A stretch of 64,000 bases of DNA from Gammaproteobacteria bacterium HGW-Gammaproteobacteria-15 (GTDB taxonomy: Bacteria > Pseudomonadota > Gammaproteobacteria > Enterobacterales > Alteromonadaceae). This document shows, piece by piece, positions 35,993 to 46,172 of the stretch. The notes under the pieces were generated by a model. The model saw nothing but the letters and a program-made list of their open reading frames with translations. It had not been told where the DNA came from and searched no databases. Numbering within the stretch: position 1 is the first letter of the stretch; each line of letters opens with the position of its first letter. Position numbers and translations under genes: made by a program. The stretch covers positions 1,431,237 to 1,495,236 of the forward strand of contig PGZF01000001.1 in assembly GCA_002840125.1 (NCBI GenBank), written 5' to 3'.

Positions 35993-38820
35993 TATGCAAA
36001 CGCCCGCTGTTCACCTGCGCCTTCCACATTGCTCACGCAGCGCAGGCATAACTCGGCATGCGCTGCATCGGCGCCGACATCATGGCGGTGATGCCAGCAA
36101 CGGCCGCATTTGGCTGCCGTTGAAGCCGCTACGTGTACGCTTAAGCCGGCCAATTCAGTTTGCACAGCATCCGCCGGGGCATTGTCTGTACTTACCTGCG
36201 CCGTAGAAGTGATCAGCACAAAACGCAGCTCGTCACCCAGCTTGGCCAAATCGGCTGCCAGTGCCGCTGAGGCGTATAAGGTTACTTCGGCTTGCAAGGA
36301 GGCACCAATTTTATCTTCACGGCGGGCCGCTTCCAGTACTTTGTTAACTTCATCGCGCACCTGCAGTAATTGTTGCCAGAAGGCATCGTCAAACTTACCA
36401 GCGGTCACGCCGCTAAAACCGGTGTACCAAACATCAGTAAACACAAATTCCTGCTGCTGGCCTGGCAGTTCCTGCCAGATTTCCTGCGCGGTAAAGCTCA
36501 TTACCGGCGCCATCCAGCGCACCATCGCCTGCGCAATATGATACAACGCTGTCTGGCACGAGCGCCGTGCCACACCGTCTGTATGGGCGGTGTACTGGCG
36601 GTCTTTAATAACGTCCAGATAGAAGCTACCCAGCTCCACCGTACAGAAGTTCATCAGCTTCTGGCTAACCTGATGGAACTGATAGTTATCGTAAGCATCG
36701 ATAATTTCCTGCTGTAACTTAGCCGCGCGGTTTACCACCCACAAGTCCAGTTCAACCATCTTATCGAACGGCACTAAATCGGTGGCCGGGTCAAAACCGT
36801 TTAAGTTGGCCAGTAAAAAGCGCGCGGTATTACGGATACGGCGGTATTTGTCAGCTGCACGGTTTAATATTTCATCCGACACCGTCATCTCTGAAGTGTA
36901 ATCGGTGGTGGCCACCCATAAGCGCAAGATGTCGGCGCCCAGTTTATTCATTACATCCTGCGGTGATACCACGTTGCCCAAAGATTTTGACATCTTGCGG
37001 CCATCACCGTCTACGGTAAAACCATGCGTCAGTACTTGTTTGTACGGCGCTTTATGTTTAATGCTAACGCCGGTCATCAGGGACGACATAAACCAGCCAC
37101 GGTGCTGATCTGAGCCTTCCAGATATAAATCAGCCTGATCGGCGCCACCGAATTCCGGCCGGGCCTCCACTACGCAGGCATGGGTTACACCAGAGTCGAA
37201 CCAAACATCCAGAGTGTCAGTTACCTTAACGTATTGTTTTGCATCGTCACCCAGCAGGGTTTCAGCAGTTAAATCAAACCAGGCCTGAATGCCGTCTTGC
37301 TCAACCAGCTTAGCCACCTGCTCCATTAACGCCTGGGTATCCGGGTGCAATGCGCCGGTGTCTTTATCAACAAACAGTGCTATCGGCACACCCCAGGTAC
37401 GCTGGCGTGAGATACACCAGTCTGGCCGGCCTTCAACCATTTTTTCAATCCGCTGCTGGCCCCAATCCGGGATCCAACGGGTTTGCCCGATTTGCTCAAG
37501 CGACGTAGCACGCAGGCCCTGCTGTTCCATGCTGATAAACCACTGCGGTGTGGCACGGAATATTATCGGCGTTTTATGGCGCCAGCAGTGCGGGTAGCTA
37601 TGCTTATAGGCTTTATGCACCAGCAGTGCGCCAGCTTCTTTTAATGCTTCTACTACGCTGTCGTTGGCTTTAAATACATGTTGGCCGGCAAACAGCGGCG
37701 TATCTGGCAGGTAAACGCCATTCGCGCCCACCGGGTTCGCCACTTCAAGGTTATATTGCTTACCAACAATAAAGTCTTCCTGACCATGGCCTGGCGCAGT
37801 ATGCACACAACCGGTACCGGACTCAGTGGTAACGTGTTCACCCATAATCAGCGGTACGGTAAAGTCATACAACGGGTGTTGTAGTTGTACTAACTCCAGC
37901 GCAGCGCCCTTGGCAAAACCCAGTGCGTGGTAATGTTCAATACCGGCGCGCGCCATTACGTCTTTTACCAGATCGGTAGCAATAATTAAGCGCTCAGCAC
38001 CGTTGGGGCCCTGCTCTACCTGCACCAGGCTGTAATCCAGCTTGGCATTTAATGCCACGGCACGGTTGGCCGGAATAGTCCAGGGCGTGGTGGTCCAAAT
38101 CACAACCGATACTTTACCGCTGCCACGTTTGCCTTCAGGATGATCAAAGCGGTCTACCGCAGCCTCATCTACCACAGCAAAACGCACATCAATCGCCGGG
38201 GATATTTTATCCTGGTATTCCACTTCCGCTTCAGCCAGCGCTGAGCCACAGTCGGTACACCAGTGCACCGGCTTAAAGCCCTGCTGTAAATGGCCGTTAG
38301 CAATAATTCTGCCCAGTGAGCGGATAATATTAGCTTCAAAGCCGTAATCCATAGTGCGGTACGGGTTTTGCCAATCGCCCAGCACACCTAAACGGATAAA
38401 GTCGGTGCGCTGTGCATCAATTTGCGTGGCAGCATATTCACGGCACTTTTGCCTGAATTCTGCCGGCGTCAGCTTGGTGCCCGGCTTGCCGTATTTTTTC
38501 TCCACTACCAGCTCAATCGGCAGGCCGTGACAGTCCCAACCCGGTACATAGGGCGCGTCAAAATCGTCCAGCGTTTTGGCTTTAACGATAATATCTTTCA
38601 GAATTTTGTTAACTGCATGCCCAATATGAATATTGCCGTTAGCGTAGGGAGGGCCATCGTGCAGAATAAAGGTTTTTTTACCTTTTTTGGCTGCACGGAT
38701 CTTGCCGTACAAATCAGCTTCGGTCCATTTTGCCAGCATTTGCGGCTCGCGCTGCGCCAGATTGGCGCGCATCGCAAAAGCCGTTTCCGGCAAATTCAGG
38801 GTATGCTTATAGTCGCTCAT
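35992..38820 (-). CDS. ileS: Isoleucyl-tRNA synthetase
   Basis: 942 residues, the full bacterial length. The HIGH motif is [13 protein letters not shown] near residue 66, and KMSKS is [11 protein letters not shown] near residue 610. The C-terminal zinc finger has KCGRCWHH and LCLRC. The editing (CP1) domain lies between about 200 and 400. It charges tRNA-Ile and is essential. The start overlaps the ribF stop by 4 bases. Confidence 0.98.
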   Translation of the reverse strand: MSDYKHTLNLPETAFAMRANLAQREPQMLAKWTEADLYGKIRAAKKGKKTFILHDGPPYANGNIHIGHAVNKILKDIIVKAKTLDDFDAPYVPGWDCHGLPIELVVEKKYGKPGTKLTPAEFRQKCREYAATQIDAQRTDFIRLGVLGDWQNPYRTMDYGFEANIIRSLGRIIANGHLQQGFKPVHWCTDCGSALAEAEVEYQDKISPAIDVRFAVVDEAAVDRFDHPEGKRGSGKVSVVIWTTTPWTIPANRAVALNAKLDYSLVQVEQGPNGAERLIIATDLVKDVMARAGIEHYHALGFAKGAALELVQLQHPLYDFTVPLIMGEHVTTESGTGCVHTAPGHGQEDFIVGKQYNLEVANPVGANGVYLPDTPLFAGQHVFKANDSVVEALKEAGALLVHKAYKHSYPHCWRHKTPIIFRATPQWFISMEQQGLRATSLEQIGQTRWIPDWGQQRIEKMVEGRPDWCISRQRTWGVPIALFVDKDTGALHPDTQALMEQVAKLVEQDGIQAWFDLTAETLLGDDAKQYVKVTDTLDVWFDSGVTHACVVEARPEFGGADQADLYLEGSDQHRGWFMSSLMTGVSIKHKAPYKQVLTHGFTVDGDGRKMSKSLGNVVSPQDVMNKLGADILRLWVATTDYTSEMTVSDEILNRAADKYRRIRNTARFLLANLNGFDPATDLVPFDKMVELDLWVVNRAAKLQQEIIDAYDNYQFHQVSQKLMNFCTVELGSFYLDVIKDRQYTAHTDGVARRSCQTALYHIAQAMVRWMAPVMSFTAQEIWQELPGQQQEFVFTDVWYTGFSGVTAGKFDDAFWQQLLQVRDEVNKVLEAARREDKIGASLQAEVTLYASAALAADLAKLGDELRFVLITSTAQVSTDNAPADAVQTELAGLSVHVAASTAAKCGRCWHHRHDVGADAAHAELCLRCVSNVEGAGEQRAFA

Positions 38821-39785
38821 CCGTTGGGTTCCGTCTTATCAGTAGTGGCATGGGCATTGGCGCCATGCTGAAAAAATGCTTTTGCTGCTATCACATCAGC
38901 AGCAATTTGTTGTTGTAATGCGGCTAAACCGTCGAAGCGTTGTTCGTTACGCAACTTATGCTGCAATAACACTTCTATTTGGCTGCCGTATAAATCGCCT
39001 TTAAAATCAAATAAATGCGCTTCAAGCTGTTGCCGCTGGCCCTGTACAGTCGGCCGGTTGCCAATATTAGCTACACCATAATAGGTGCCAAATACCGTGT
39101 TCGCTGTAATGGCATACACGCCAGCTACCGGCAACTTACGCCGGTATAAAAATACATTGGCAGTAGGAAAGCCCAGATCCCGGCCTAATTTGCGACCATG
39201 CCGCACGCGGCCGGTTAAAGCAAAAGGCCGGCCCAGCATCTCTGCCGCCAGCGTTAGATTGTCATCTGCCAATGCCTGACGTATCAAAGTGCTGCTGATC
39301 CGCTGCTGGCCTAACACTAAACTTGAGGTACTGTATACGCTAAATTGATACTGCTCGGCCGCTAAAGCCAATAACTCAAAATTGCCGCTACGCTGACTGC
39401 CAAAGCGAAAATCATCACCGACAATTAAATGCGCTACACCCAGCTGTGTTAATAACAATTGCTGAATAAACTGCTGTGGCGCCTGAGCGGCAAACGCGGG
39501 CGTAAAATTAACACATAACAACCGGTCTATACCCAATTGCGCCAACGCAGTGTATTTTTCCCGGAACCGCGTTAACCGTGCGGGTGCAGCAGGGCCGGCA
39601 AAAACCTCCAGCGGCTGCGGTTCAAACAGCATCACGCAAGATGGCAACTGCATTTGTCTGGCAATAGCCACTACTTTATGCAGAACGGCCTGATGCCCCA
39701 AATGCACGCCATCAAAATTGCCGATGGTAAGCACACAACCGCGATGCCGGGGCTGAATATTGTGTAAGCCGCGAATTAACTCCAT
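38817..39785 (-). CDS. ribF: Bifunctional riboflavin kinase / FAD synthetase
   Basis: 322 residues. The nucleotidyl-transferase N-domain has [13 protein letters not shown] and [11 protein letters not shown]. The kinase domain starts near residue 185 with [18 protein letters not shown]. It makes FMN and FAD from riboflavin. First gene of the operon leading to ispH, and it shares four bases with ileS. A gap of 50 bases separates it from murJ. Confidence 0.97.
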   Translation of the reverse strand: MELIRGLHNIQPRHRGCVLTIGNFDGVHLGHQAVLHKVVAIARQMQLPSCVMLFEPQPLEVFAGPAAPARLTRFREKYTALAQLGIDRLLCVNFTPAFAAQAPQQFIQQLLLTQLGVAHLIVGDDFRFGSQRSGNFELLALAAEQYQFSVYSTSSLVLGQQRISSTLIRQALADDNLTLAAEMLGRPFALTGRVRHGRKLGRDLGFPTANVFLYRRKLPVAGVYAITANTVFGTYYGVANIGNRPTVQGQRQQLEAHLFDFKGDLYGSQIEVLLQHKLRNEQRFDGLAALQQQIAADVIAAKAFFQHGANAHATTDKTEPNG

Positions 39786-39835
39786 GCCTGCCGTTTCTGA
39801 GTACTGATTATAAACCGCGCATTATAGCCACTTAA

Positions 39836-41410
39836 TCATTTGCTTTCAGCAACAGAATTAGCTTTAAAATGCTGCAAACGCACACCAAGCAACCACAACA
39901 GCAGAAAATATCCGACAACGGCCAGCACACACAAAGCGCTTAAACGCCACACCTGCACAGTAAAGCTAAGCTGCACCCACTGCGCCAGTGATGGTGTTTG
40001 CCAATAGAGCAATGCCGCCATCAGGCAACTGGCAATAACCAGTTTCAGCAAAAATACCATGCTGGTTTTACTTAATTGGTATACGCCGGACAGTTTTAAA
40101 CCGCGATACAGTAAATACGCATTTAAACTGGCTGACATAGCAGTAGCCAGCGCCAGCCCGACATAACTTAAAAACGGTGCCAGAATCAGGTTAAATACCA
40201 TATTGGCTACCATAGCAATAATGCCGATACGCACAGGTGTTCTGATATCCTGACGCGCATAAAAACCCGGTGCCAACACTTTTATCAGCATATAGCTCAG
40301 TAAGCCGGTGCTGTAGGCCATCAAGCTGTATGACACCATCAGCACATCGTGTTGCGTAAACTCACCGCGCATAAACAGCAGCGCAATAATTGGCTGCGAC
40401 AGCACAATCAGCCCCGCCATGGCCGGTATACCAAACAAGGCGACAAAACGCAGTGACCAGTCCAGCGTCTGGCTAAAACGTTCAGTATTGGCAGTGGCAT
40501 GATGGCGGGATAAATTAGGCAAAATCACCGTTGCAATAGCTATACCAAATAACCCCAGTGGAAATTCAATCAACCGGTCAGAGTAATACAGCCAGCTTAC
40601 CGCACCGGTAAGTAAAAACGAGGCGATAACGGTATCAAGCAGTAAATTTATCTGGCTTACCGACACACCAAACAGCGCCGGCAGCATAAGCTTGCGGATT
40701 TTTGTAACGTTTTCATCGCGCCAGCCCCACTTTGGCCATACCAGCAAACCGGCTTTGGCCAAAAACGGCAGCTGAAACAGTAGCTGCACTACGCCACCGA
40801 TAAATACGCCCCATGCCAACGCCAGCGCAGGCTCTTCCATAGTGGGCGCCATATAAACCGCACAGGCAATCATAGCAATATTTAAAAATACCGGCGTAAA
40901 GGCCGCCACGGCAAAGCGGTTATAGGTATTAAGTACTGCGCCCGATAACGCCACCAGGCTGATAAACCACAAATAAGGAAAGGTAATTTTTAGCATCAGG
41001 CTGGCCAGCTCAAATTTATGTGCTTCAGGGCCATCATTCAGCCACTCAACAAACCAGCCCATACCAAACAACATCGCCACCAACGGCGAGGCAATAACGC
41101 CAAATAATGTTACCAGGGTAACAACAACGCCGAGGCTGCCGGTTACTTTGGCCAGCAATTCGCGCACTGCATCATCACCATGTTTGGCTTTAACTTCGGA
41201 AAGTACCGGCACAAAGGCCTGCGAAAAAGCGCCTTCAGCAAACAAGCGGCGCAAAAAATTAGGAATGCGGTTAGCAAAAAAGAATACGTCGGCAGCGGCA
41301 CCGGCACCAATAAAGTTGGCCACTACTACATCGCGCACCAGCCCCAGTACGCGCGAAATTAACGTCATAAAACTAACAATGAGGCCTGATTTTAATAACT
41401 TTGCAGACAC
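39836..41410 (-). CDS. murJ: Lipid II flippase
   Basis: 524 residues with 14 predicted membrane helices. Typical MurJ/MviN text is LISRVLGLVRDVVVANFIGAG, FFFANRIPNFLRRLFAEGAFSQAF and the central LPNLSRHHA. It transfers lipid II across the inner membrane for peptidoglycan synthesis. It lies between rpsT (divergent) and ribF, as in many relatives. Confidence 0.96.
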   Translation of the reverse strand: MSAKLLKSGLIVSFMTLISRVLGLVRDVVVANFIGAGAAADVFFFANRIPNFLRRLFAEGAFSQAFVPVLSEVKAKHGDDAVRELLAKVTGSLGVVVTLVTLFGVIASPLVAMLFGMGWFVEWLNDGPEAHKFELASLMLKITFPYLWFISLVALSGAVLNTYNRFAVAAFTPVFLNIAMIACAVYMAPTMEEPALALAWGVFIGGVVQLLFQLPFLAKAGLLVWPKWGWRDENVTKIRKLMLPALFGVSVSQINLLLDTVIASFLLTGAVSWLYYSDRLIEFPLGLFGIAIATVILPNLSRHHATANTERFSQTLDWSLRFVALFGIPAMAGLIVLSQPIIALLFMRGEFTQHDVLMVSYSLMAYSTGLLSYMLIKVLAPGFYARQDIRTPVRIGIIAMVANMVFNLILAPFLSYVGLALATAMSASLNAYLLYRGLKLSGVYQLSKTSMVFLLKLVIASCLMAALLYWQTPSLAQWVQLSFTVQVWRLSALCVLAVVGYFLLLWLLGVRLQHFKANSVAESK

Positions 41411-41511
41411 TTAAACTTCCTTCTTCTGGCAGGCTGCTATTTTGCCCCTTTATTGACGCAGATTACCAGTAGGCCGCCGGATTAAAATCTGCGTCTTTAC
41501 CGTTAAAGCAT

Positions 41512-41542
41512 TTGACAACGGGCCATTAAATAGGCATATTAT
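41512..41542 (+). promoter_or_regulatory. Promoter of rpsT
   Basis: A perfect TTGACA -35 (41512-41517) is followed after 17-19 bases by a -10 region with CATATT and TATTAT overlapping at 41535-41542. A G+C-rich start site follows, typical of stringently controlled ribosomal genes. Confidence 0.7.
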
Positions 41543-41585
41543 GCGGCCTTTGATGGGTCCGGTTTAGTTTTTTAGGAGTGTTACC

Positions 41586-41855
41586 TTGGCTAACATTAAG
41601 TCTGCTAAGAAGCGCGCAATTCAATCAGAAAAACGTCGTCAGCAAAATGCTTCACAACGTTCTATGATGCGTACTTTCATAAAGAAAACCTACGCAGCGG
41701 TATTAACTGCTGACGTAACTGCTTCAACTGAAGCATTCAAGAAAATGGTGCCTGTTCTGGATCGTATGGCCGCTAAAGGTCTGATCCACAAGAACAAAGC
41801 AGCACGTCATAAAGCTCGTTTAAATGCACATGTTAAAGCATTAAGCGTTGCTTAA
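41586..41855 (+). CDS. rpsT: Ribosomal protein S20
   Basis: 89 residues. [18 protein letters not shown] and [14 protein letters not shown] are the S20 signature. Initiation is at TTG (41586), preceded by AGGAG. E. coli rpsT also starts at UUG, where the weak start takes part in autogenous translational control, so the same arrangement is conserved here. A strong terminator follows 16 bases after the stop. Confidence 0.98.
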   Translation: MANIKSAKKRAIQSEKRRQQNASQRSMMRTFIKKTYAAVLTADVTASTEAFKKMVPVLDRMAAKGLIHKNKAARHKARLNAHVKALSVA

Positions 41856-41870
41856 GACACAGTTCCAACA

Positions 41871-41897
41871 AAAAAGCCGGCTGATGCCGGCTTTTTT
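41871..41897. terminator. Terminator of rpsT
   Basis: AAAAAGCCGGC, a TGAT loop, then GCCGGC and six T. It also faces the end of the convergent ArsR-family gene. Confidence 0.93.
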
Positions 41898-41916
41898 GTT
41901 TTTGCCGCGGTGCTAT

Positions 41917-42210
41917 TTAACTGCAATATAACTTATGCAGTAATGCAATCAGCGCTTCAGCTTCTTTGCTGTTCAGGCTATAAAATACGGTTTGCGCTTC
42001 TTTGCGGGTTTTTACCAGCTTATGCCGGCGTAATAACGCCAGATGCTGCGACAACGCGGACTGACTCAGCTCCAGTTTCTGATTCATTTCCCCTACCGAC
42101 AGCTCCCCTTCCAGCAAATGGCAGAGAATTAATAAACGCCGCTCATTGGATACTGCTTTTAACAGCTTTACTGCTTTAGCAGAATTTTTCAGCATATCCT
42201 GTAAATTCAT
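41917..42210 (-). CDS. ArsR/SmtB-family regulator, BigR/SqrR-like persulfide sensor candidate
   Basis: 97 residues. A winged helix-turn-helix has ELSVGEMNQKLELSQSALSQHLALLRRH. Two cysteines only, Cys30 in RLLILCHLL and Cys96 in LYCS, are 66 residues apart, the same spacing as the redox pair of BigR (Cys42/108) and SqrR (Cys41/107), which sense reactive sulfur. No CxC metal site of classical ArsR proteins is present. No sulfide-oxidation genes are adjacent, so the target is not visible. An alternative is a metal sensor with another site. Confidence 0.75.
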   Translation of the reverse strand: MNLQDMLKNSAKAVKLLKAVSNERRLLILCHLLEGELSVGEMNQKLELSQSALSQHLALLRRHKLVKTRKEAQTVFYSLNSKEAEALIALLHKLYCS

Positions 42211-42431
42211 TTCGTGTACCTGTATGTCCGGACGGCCCGATATTACCGCCTTCCTTATAGAGCGACAATATAATCATTCTTATTTAACAAAGAATAACAC
42301 TTTCTGCTTTACCGCCGCGGCGAACGCCTCTGTTAGTCTGACAAACAACAGCTTTTAGCGTACATAACTTCGGCAGCGAAAAAAAAAGTGCTACAGTCGG
42401 CAAACTACAATAACAAAGGGAACAAGCAACG

Positions 42432-43763
42432 ATGAAATTATGGTTAACCACGCTGGCAACCGCACTTAGCCTGCAAATCTCAGCTCAGGAACTCACACTG
42501 GATAACACCCTGGCTTATCAGCTGACAGAATCTATAACGGTAGAAGTAGGCCAGCGTCTGGCCGGTAGCGAAGCCGATGCCAGAGCAGTAGCCTGGGCCG
42601 AGCAGAAATTTAAGCAACTGGGTTATGATAAAGTCTGGACCGAGCCCTTTACCATGCAGTACTGGGAGCGGGGCAATGCCAGCCTGAGTGTTAGTGCGCC
42701 TTTTCATCAAAATCTGGTTGTTACCGCTTTGGGTGGTTCTGTCGCCACGCCGTTTGACGGCATTAATGCTCAGGTAGTGATGTTTGACAGCCTGGAGCAG
42801 CTAAAACAAGCCGATGCCGCGCTGGTAAAAGATAAAATTGTTTTTATTAATAAAAGTATGGGTAAAGACAAACTGGGTACCTTTTATGGCTCAGTGGTGG
42901 GCGCGCGCGCTCAGGGTGCGGTAGAAGCTGCAAAATTAGGTGCTAAAGCTATTATTATCCGCTCGGTAGGCACCAGTATTAACCGTTTTGCTCATACCGG
43001 CATTATGCGTTACAACGATGAAGTTGCACGGATCCCGGCAGCGGCAGTCTCCGTACCGGACGCCATGCAGCTGGCTAAAATGCTTAGCCGCCAGCCTGAG
43101 CTGACACTGCACCTGCAAATGCAGAACAAACTGCCCGGCGAAGTGGTAAGCCATAACGTTATTGCCGAGATCACCGGCAGTAAATACCCGGATGAAATTG
43201 TCTTGATAAGCGCCCACATTGATTCGTGGGATGAAGGCACAGGCGCACTGGACGATGGCGCCGGCGTAGGTATTGTGATGGCCACCGGCGCTTTGCTAAA
43301 ACAACAAGGCCGGCCAGAGCGCACGGTACGGGTGGTATTGTTTGGTAATGAAGAAGGTGGCTTAGTGGGCGCGCGTGCCTATGCCGCCAAGCACGCCGCA
43401 AGCCTTAACAAGCACGTATTTGCTTCAGAGTCGGATTTCGGTGCAGGCCGGATCTGGCGGCTGGATACCGGCTTTGGTGAAAAAGCACTGGCCTTTGGCA
43501 AAACACTGCAGCAAAAACTGGCCCCGCTTGGCATAGAAATGGGTGATAATACTGCCTCCGGTGGCCCGGATGTGTCTGTTCTAAAAGCTCAGGGTGTGCC
43601 GGTTGCCAGTTTACAGCAAGACGGCACCGATTATTTTGACTACCACCACACCCCTAACGATACGCTGGATAAAATTGATCCGGCCGCGATGCAGCAAAAC
43701 CTGGAAGCCTGGTTAATTACCACTAAAGCTATAGCAAACAGCCGCATTGATTTAAGGCAGTAA
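42432..43763 (+). CDS. Secreted M28 peptidase with PA insert (carboxypeptidase Q-like)
   Basis: 443 residues. The signal peptide ends near LQISAQE. A protease-associated insert region lies at about 110-230. The M28 zinc site is complete: His in SAHIDSWDEG, Asp in GALDDGAGV, Glu-Glu in FGNEEGGLVG, Asp in SESDFGAG, and His in YHHTPNDTLDKID. The domain order matches plasma glutamate carboxypeptidase-type dipeptidases. Ribosome binding site AAAGGG upstream. Single gene, 2 bases from the convergent membrane-protein gene. Confidence 0.9.
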   Translation: MKLWLTTLATALSLQISAQELTLDNTLAYQLTESITVEVGQRLAGSEADARAVAWAEQKFKQLGYDKVWTEPFTMQYWERGNASLSVSAPFHQNLVVTALGGSVATPFDGINAQVVMFDSLEQLKQADAALVKDKIVFINKSMGKDKLGTFYGSVVGARAQGAVEAAKLGAKAIIIRSVGTSINRFAHTGIMRYNDEVARIPAAAVSVPDAMQLAKMLSRQPELTLHLQMQNKLPGEVVSHNVIAEITGSKYPDEIVLISAHIDSWDEGTGALDDGAGVGIVMATGALLKQQGRPERTVRVVLFGNEEGGLVGARAYAAKHAASLNKHVFASESDFGAGRIWRLDTGFGEKALAFGKTLQQKLAPLGIEMGDNTASGGPDVSVLKAQGVPVASLQQDGTDYFDYHHTPNDTLDKIDPAAMQQNLEAWLITTKAIANSRIDLRQ

Positions 43764-43764
43764 G

Positions 43765-44169
43765 CTAACCGCGTAAACGCAGTGGCCTGGTTTTAACCGG
43801 TACAGGCCGCTGATGTTTACGATAACTACTGCGTAACAGCCACAACTGCATCCCCACTACCAGCATGATCATTGCCGAGGGGTAAAAATACACATTGTCA
43901 CTACCGGTAAACAACAGCATCGCCACTATGCAGTAGTTAAAAGGCAGCATCTCGTAAAACCAGAAAGGTAAAACCCCGCCGTACTTATTTCTGGCTCCTT
44001 TAATGTCTGAGCGGCGGTTATCTGAACGCAGTACCCAGATAACCGCACCGGCAAACACAATAAGTAAGCCAGAAACAACGGCCAGCCACGAGTTTATCCC
44101 CAGCAAAATTGCACTGCCAACAGCAATATAAGCATAAGGTATAGTTTCATATAATTTTGCAGGCAACAT
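43765..44169 (-). CDS. Small membrane protein with internal duplication, unknown function
   Basis: 134 residues with four hydrophobic helices. The two halves resemble each other: LPAKLYETIPYAYIAVG and, later, WVLRSDNRR in the first, LPFWFYEMLPFNYCIVA and WLLRSSYRK in the second, separated by about 65 residues. Each half is a hairpin of two helices starting with LP.x.x.YE..P and ending in W.LRS..R. The C-terminus is basic. I do not recognise the family. It converges on the M28 peptidase gene and stops 2 bases from its end. Confidence 0.6.
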   Translation of the reverse strand: MLPAKLYETIPYAYIAVGSAILLGINSWLAVVSGLLIVFAGAVIWVLRSDNRRSDIKGARNKYGGVLPFWFYEMLPFNYCIVAMLLFTGSDNVYFYPSAMIMLVVGMQLWLLRSSYRKHQRPVPVKTRPLRLRG

Positions 44170-44353
44170 AGGCAGATCCTCCCTGTTCAGCTGATTTTAA
44201 GTGTAGAACAACTTTTCGGCTTATGTATGACAATGCCTTTACAACCATTAATTAAACTAATTCGAAAACAGCAAAATTCCTCAGTTGAGTAACCCCGTTC
44301 TGCACAGCATAATGCGCACAAATTTTAGTCAGCCAGATACGCAGGAAAACGTT

Positions 44354-44638
44354 ATGGAAAACATTATGTTCGATATTATCAGCTGGATTGGCTTAACAAT
44401 CTGTATTGGCGCGTTTTTTATTAAAGATGTGTTTTGGCTGCGCTTAGCTACACTGATTGGCTGTAGCCTGCTATTCGTGTACTACAGCCATATTGCTATT
44501 CCACAGGGTGTTATCTCTAATTTATTAGTATTATTAATTAATGCTTACTATCTGCTGCGTTTTGCCAAAGCACGTAAAGCCGAAAAAGCTGCCCAACAAA
44601 GCCCTACCACTACTCCGCTGGCAACTCAGGCCGAATAA
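44354..44638 (+). CDS. Small YgjV-like inner-membrane protein
   Basis: 94 residues from ATG 44354; in-frame starts at 44285 and 44312 would only add a poorly conserved leader. Three hydrophobic segments are followed by a charged tail rich in Ala, Lys and Gln. The middle, DVFWLRLATLIGCSLLFVYY then ISNLLVLLINAYYLLRF, follows the pattern of small proteins related to YgjV. Function unknown. Confidence 0.6.
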   Translation: MENIMFDIISWIGLTICIGAFFIKDVFWLRLATLIGCSLLFVYYSHIAIPQGVISNLLVLLINAYYLLRFAKARKAEKAAQQSPTTTPLATQAE

Positions 44639-44707
44639 CCACACACTACTTTTGTCTGGCGGCAGTGCGGGCTATAATTGCCGACCGATCAGACAGGAGT
44701 ACCCGCT

Positions 44708-45298
44708 ATGCAAAACGATGAATCAGACTTGTTTCTGCAGGAGATGTCTGGTGTAACGCCATTGTCTCAGGATGCTGTATTGCTGGAAAACGGCGGGTTC
44801 AGCCCTACGCTGGCACAACAAGCCCGGCGTAAAGCGGCAGAGCAGGACATGGAGTACGATGCTAACTATCTCAGCATGGAATATGTTGATCTGGTAAAGC
44901 CGGACGAGCCCTTCACTTATAAAAAAGATGGCGTACAAGATGGCGTTTACCGCAATTTGCGCCTGGGTAAATATCAGCTGGACGCCACATTAAACCTGCT
45001 GGGCAAAAGCCTGAGCGATGCCCGCCGTGAGCTGTTTTTCTTTATTGAAGATTGCCATAAGCGTGGCGTGCGCACTTTGCTTATTCACCACGGTATGGGG
45101 CGTAACAGTAAACCGCACCCGGCAATATTGCGCAGTTATGTATTTAAATGGTTACCGCAAATACCAACAGTGCTGGCCTGTAATACCGCGCAAAAGCAAC
45201 ACGGTGGTTATTCAGCCACTTATGTTTTACTGCAAAAGAATGCCGAACAAAAGCGTGAAAACAGAGAGTTACACAGCAAACGCGGCGCGCAGAAATAA
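44708..45298 (+). CDS. smrA: Smr-domain endonuclease SmrA
   Basis: 196 residues from ATG 44708. The Smr domain (about 85-175) has LDATLNLLGKSLSDARRELFFFIEDC, then LLIHHGMGRNSKPHPAILRSYVFKWL, with the catalytic HGxG-like motif as HHGMG. The N-terminal 80 residues match SmrA/YdaL proteins. Smr domains nick DNA or cut RNA at collided ribosomes; the E. coli counterpart's role is unsettled. A perfect terminator hairpin begins right at the stop codon. Confidence 0.9.
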   Translation: MQNDESDLFLQEMSGVTPLSQDAVLLENGGFSPTLAQQARRKAAEQDMEYDANYLSMEYVDLVKPDEPFTYKKDGVQDGVYRNLRLGKYQLDATLNLLGKSLSDARRELFFFIEDCHKRGVRTLLIHHGMGRNSKPHPAILRSYVFKWLPQIPTVLACNTAQKQHGGYSATYVLLQKNAEQKRENRELHSKRGAQK

Positions 45299-45324
45299 CT
45301 AACCCCCGGCAAGCCGGGGGTTAG
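45299..45324. terminator. Strong bidirectional hairpin after smrA
   Basis: CTAACCCCCGGC, AA loop, then GCCGGGGGTTAG: a 12-base perfect stem with a weak T-stretch after it. It lies between smrA and a short minus-strand ORF and could serve both. Confidence 0.85.
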
Positions 45325-45359
45325 ATTTAGTCAATCCGTTTGACTGTATTCGATTCCTG

Positions 45360-45479
45360 CTATCCGCCACACAATAAACAGACAGCTTCGGCTTTGGTCA
45401 AAAATGCCGATAACGCCATTAGACACACCACAACGGCGATTGCGGTAAAGCCAAAACCACGACTGGACGCTTTACTCAT
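45360..45479 (-). CDS. Putative 39-residue membrane or secreted peptide
   Basis: A reading frame of 39 codons and a stop, too short for most gene finders. It starts at ATG 45479 with TGAGG 6 bases before it. The peptide begins MSKASSRGFGF, has one hydrophobic segment (TAIAVVVCLMALSAFL), then TKAEAVCLLCGG at the end. The AxA-like TKAEA could be a signal-peptidase site. A strong terminator lies 36 bases after the stop. The C-terminal CLLCGG is notable and could bind a metal or form disulphides. No family recognised. The rest of 45325-45589 shows no other gene. Confidence 0.5.
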   Translation of the reverse strand: MSKASSRGFGFTAIAVVVCLMALSAFLTKAEAVCLLCGG

Positions 45480-45589
45480 AACTAACCTCAGTCACACATT
45501 TTATTATTTTAATTAGCAACTTGGCCTAAGTTTCCTTAAACCGTCACTGAGTGTAGTGAAGTTGTAACAAAGTTACAATAACTGTGTAT

Positions 45590-46171
45590 TTAACCAGTAT
45601 TTTTAACATGATGCGCTAATGCTGAATAGACAAAATCTGCCGCCAGCAAGCGGCTATCATTCAGCTGCGGTAGAGCTTCCGTGCTGTGTTCAATATGGGT
45701 AATAACAAAGCCGGCTTGCTGGTAATTTTTCAGCGCTGACGGATGATCAGCACTGCAGGTATGCAGCCATATTTTACTGGCCTGCCACTGCGCCGCCTGC
45801 ACTATAGCGGCTTGTGCCAGCTTTAGCCCCAGGCCCTGGCCGATAAATTGCGGCAATAAGCCAAAAAATTTTATCTCCACACTCTGATCCGCGTGCTTCA
45901 ATAACTCAATGTAACCTGCCGGTGTACCTTTAACCCAAAGCAGCCAGGTACGTACCTGCTGTTGTGTCAGATAATCCAGCCACTGCTGATAATTCCAGCT
46001 TAAGCGGCTAAACCAGCGCCAGGGCCCGCCAACAGTTCGGAACATAAACTGGCTTAACTCGGGGCTGATAATCTCAGCTTCTGCTAACTGTACGCCATCC
46101 GGCCATTTTGGTGGCTGTGGCGCTGGCGCATCAAACTGCAAAAACCAGGTGGTAATCTCTGTGGTATGCAT
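45590..46171 (-). CDS. GNAT-family N-acetyltransferase
   Basis: 193 residues from ATG 46171, preceded by AGGGGA. The acetyl-CoA site is LLPQFIGQGLGLKLAQAA, followed by KIWLHTCSADHPSALKNYQQAGF, the second half of the GNAT fold. An N-terminal part rich in Trp is not informative. Substrate unknown. It lies 1 base after the ghrA stop, so the two are cotranscribed. Confidence 0.82.
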   Translation of the reverse strand: MHTTEITTWFLQFDAPAPQPPKWPDGVQLAEAEIISPELSQFMFRTVGGPWRWFSRLSWNYQQWLDYLTQQQVRTWLLWVKGTPAGYIELLKHADQSVEIKFFGLLPQFIGQGLGLKLAQAAIVQAAQWQASKIWLHTCSADHPSALKNYQQAGFVITHIEHSTEALPQLNDSRLLAADFVYSALAHHVKNTG

Positions 46172-46172
46172 T

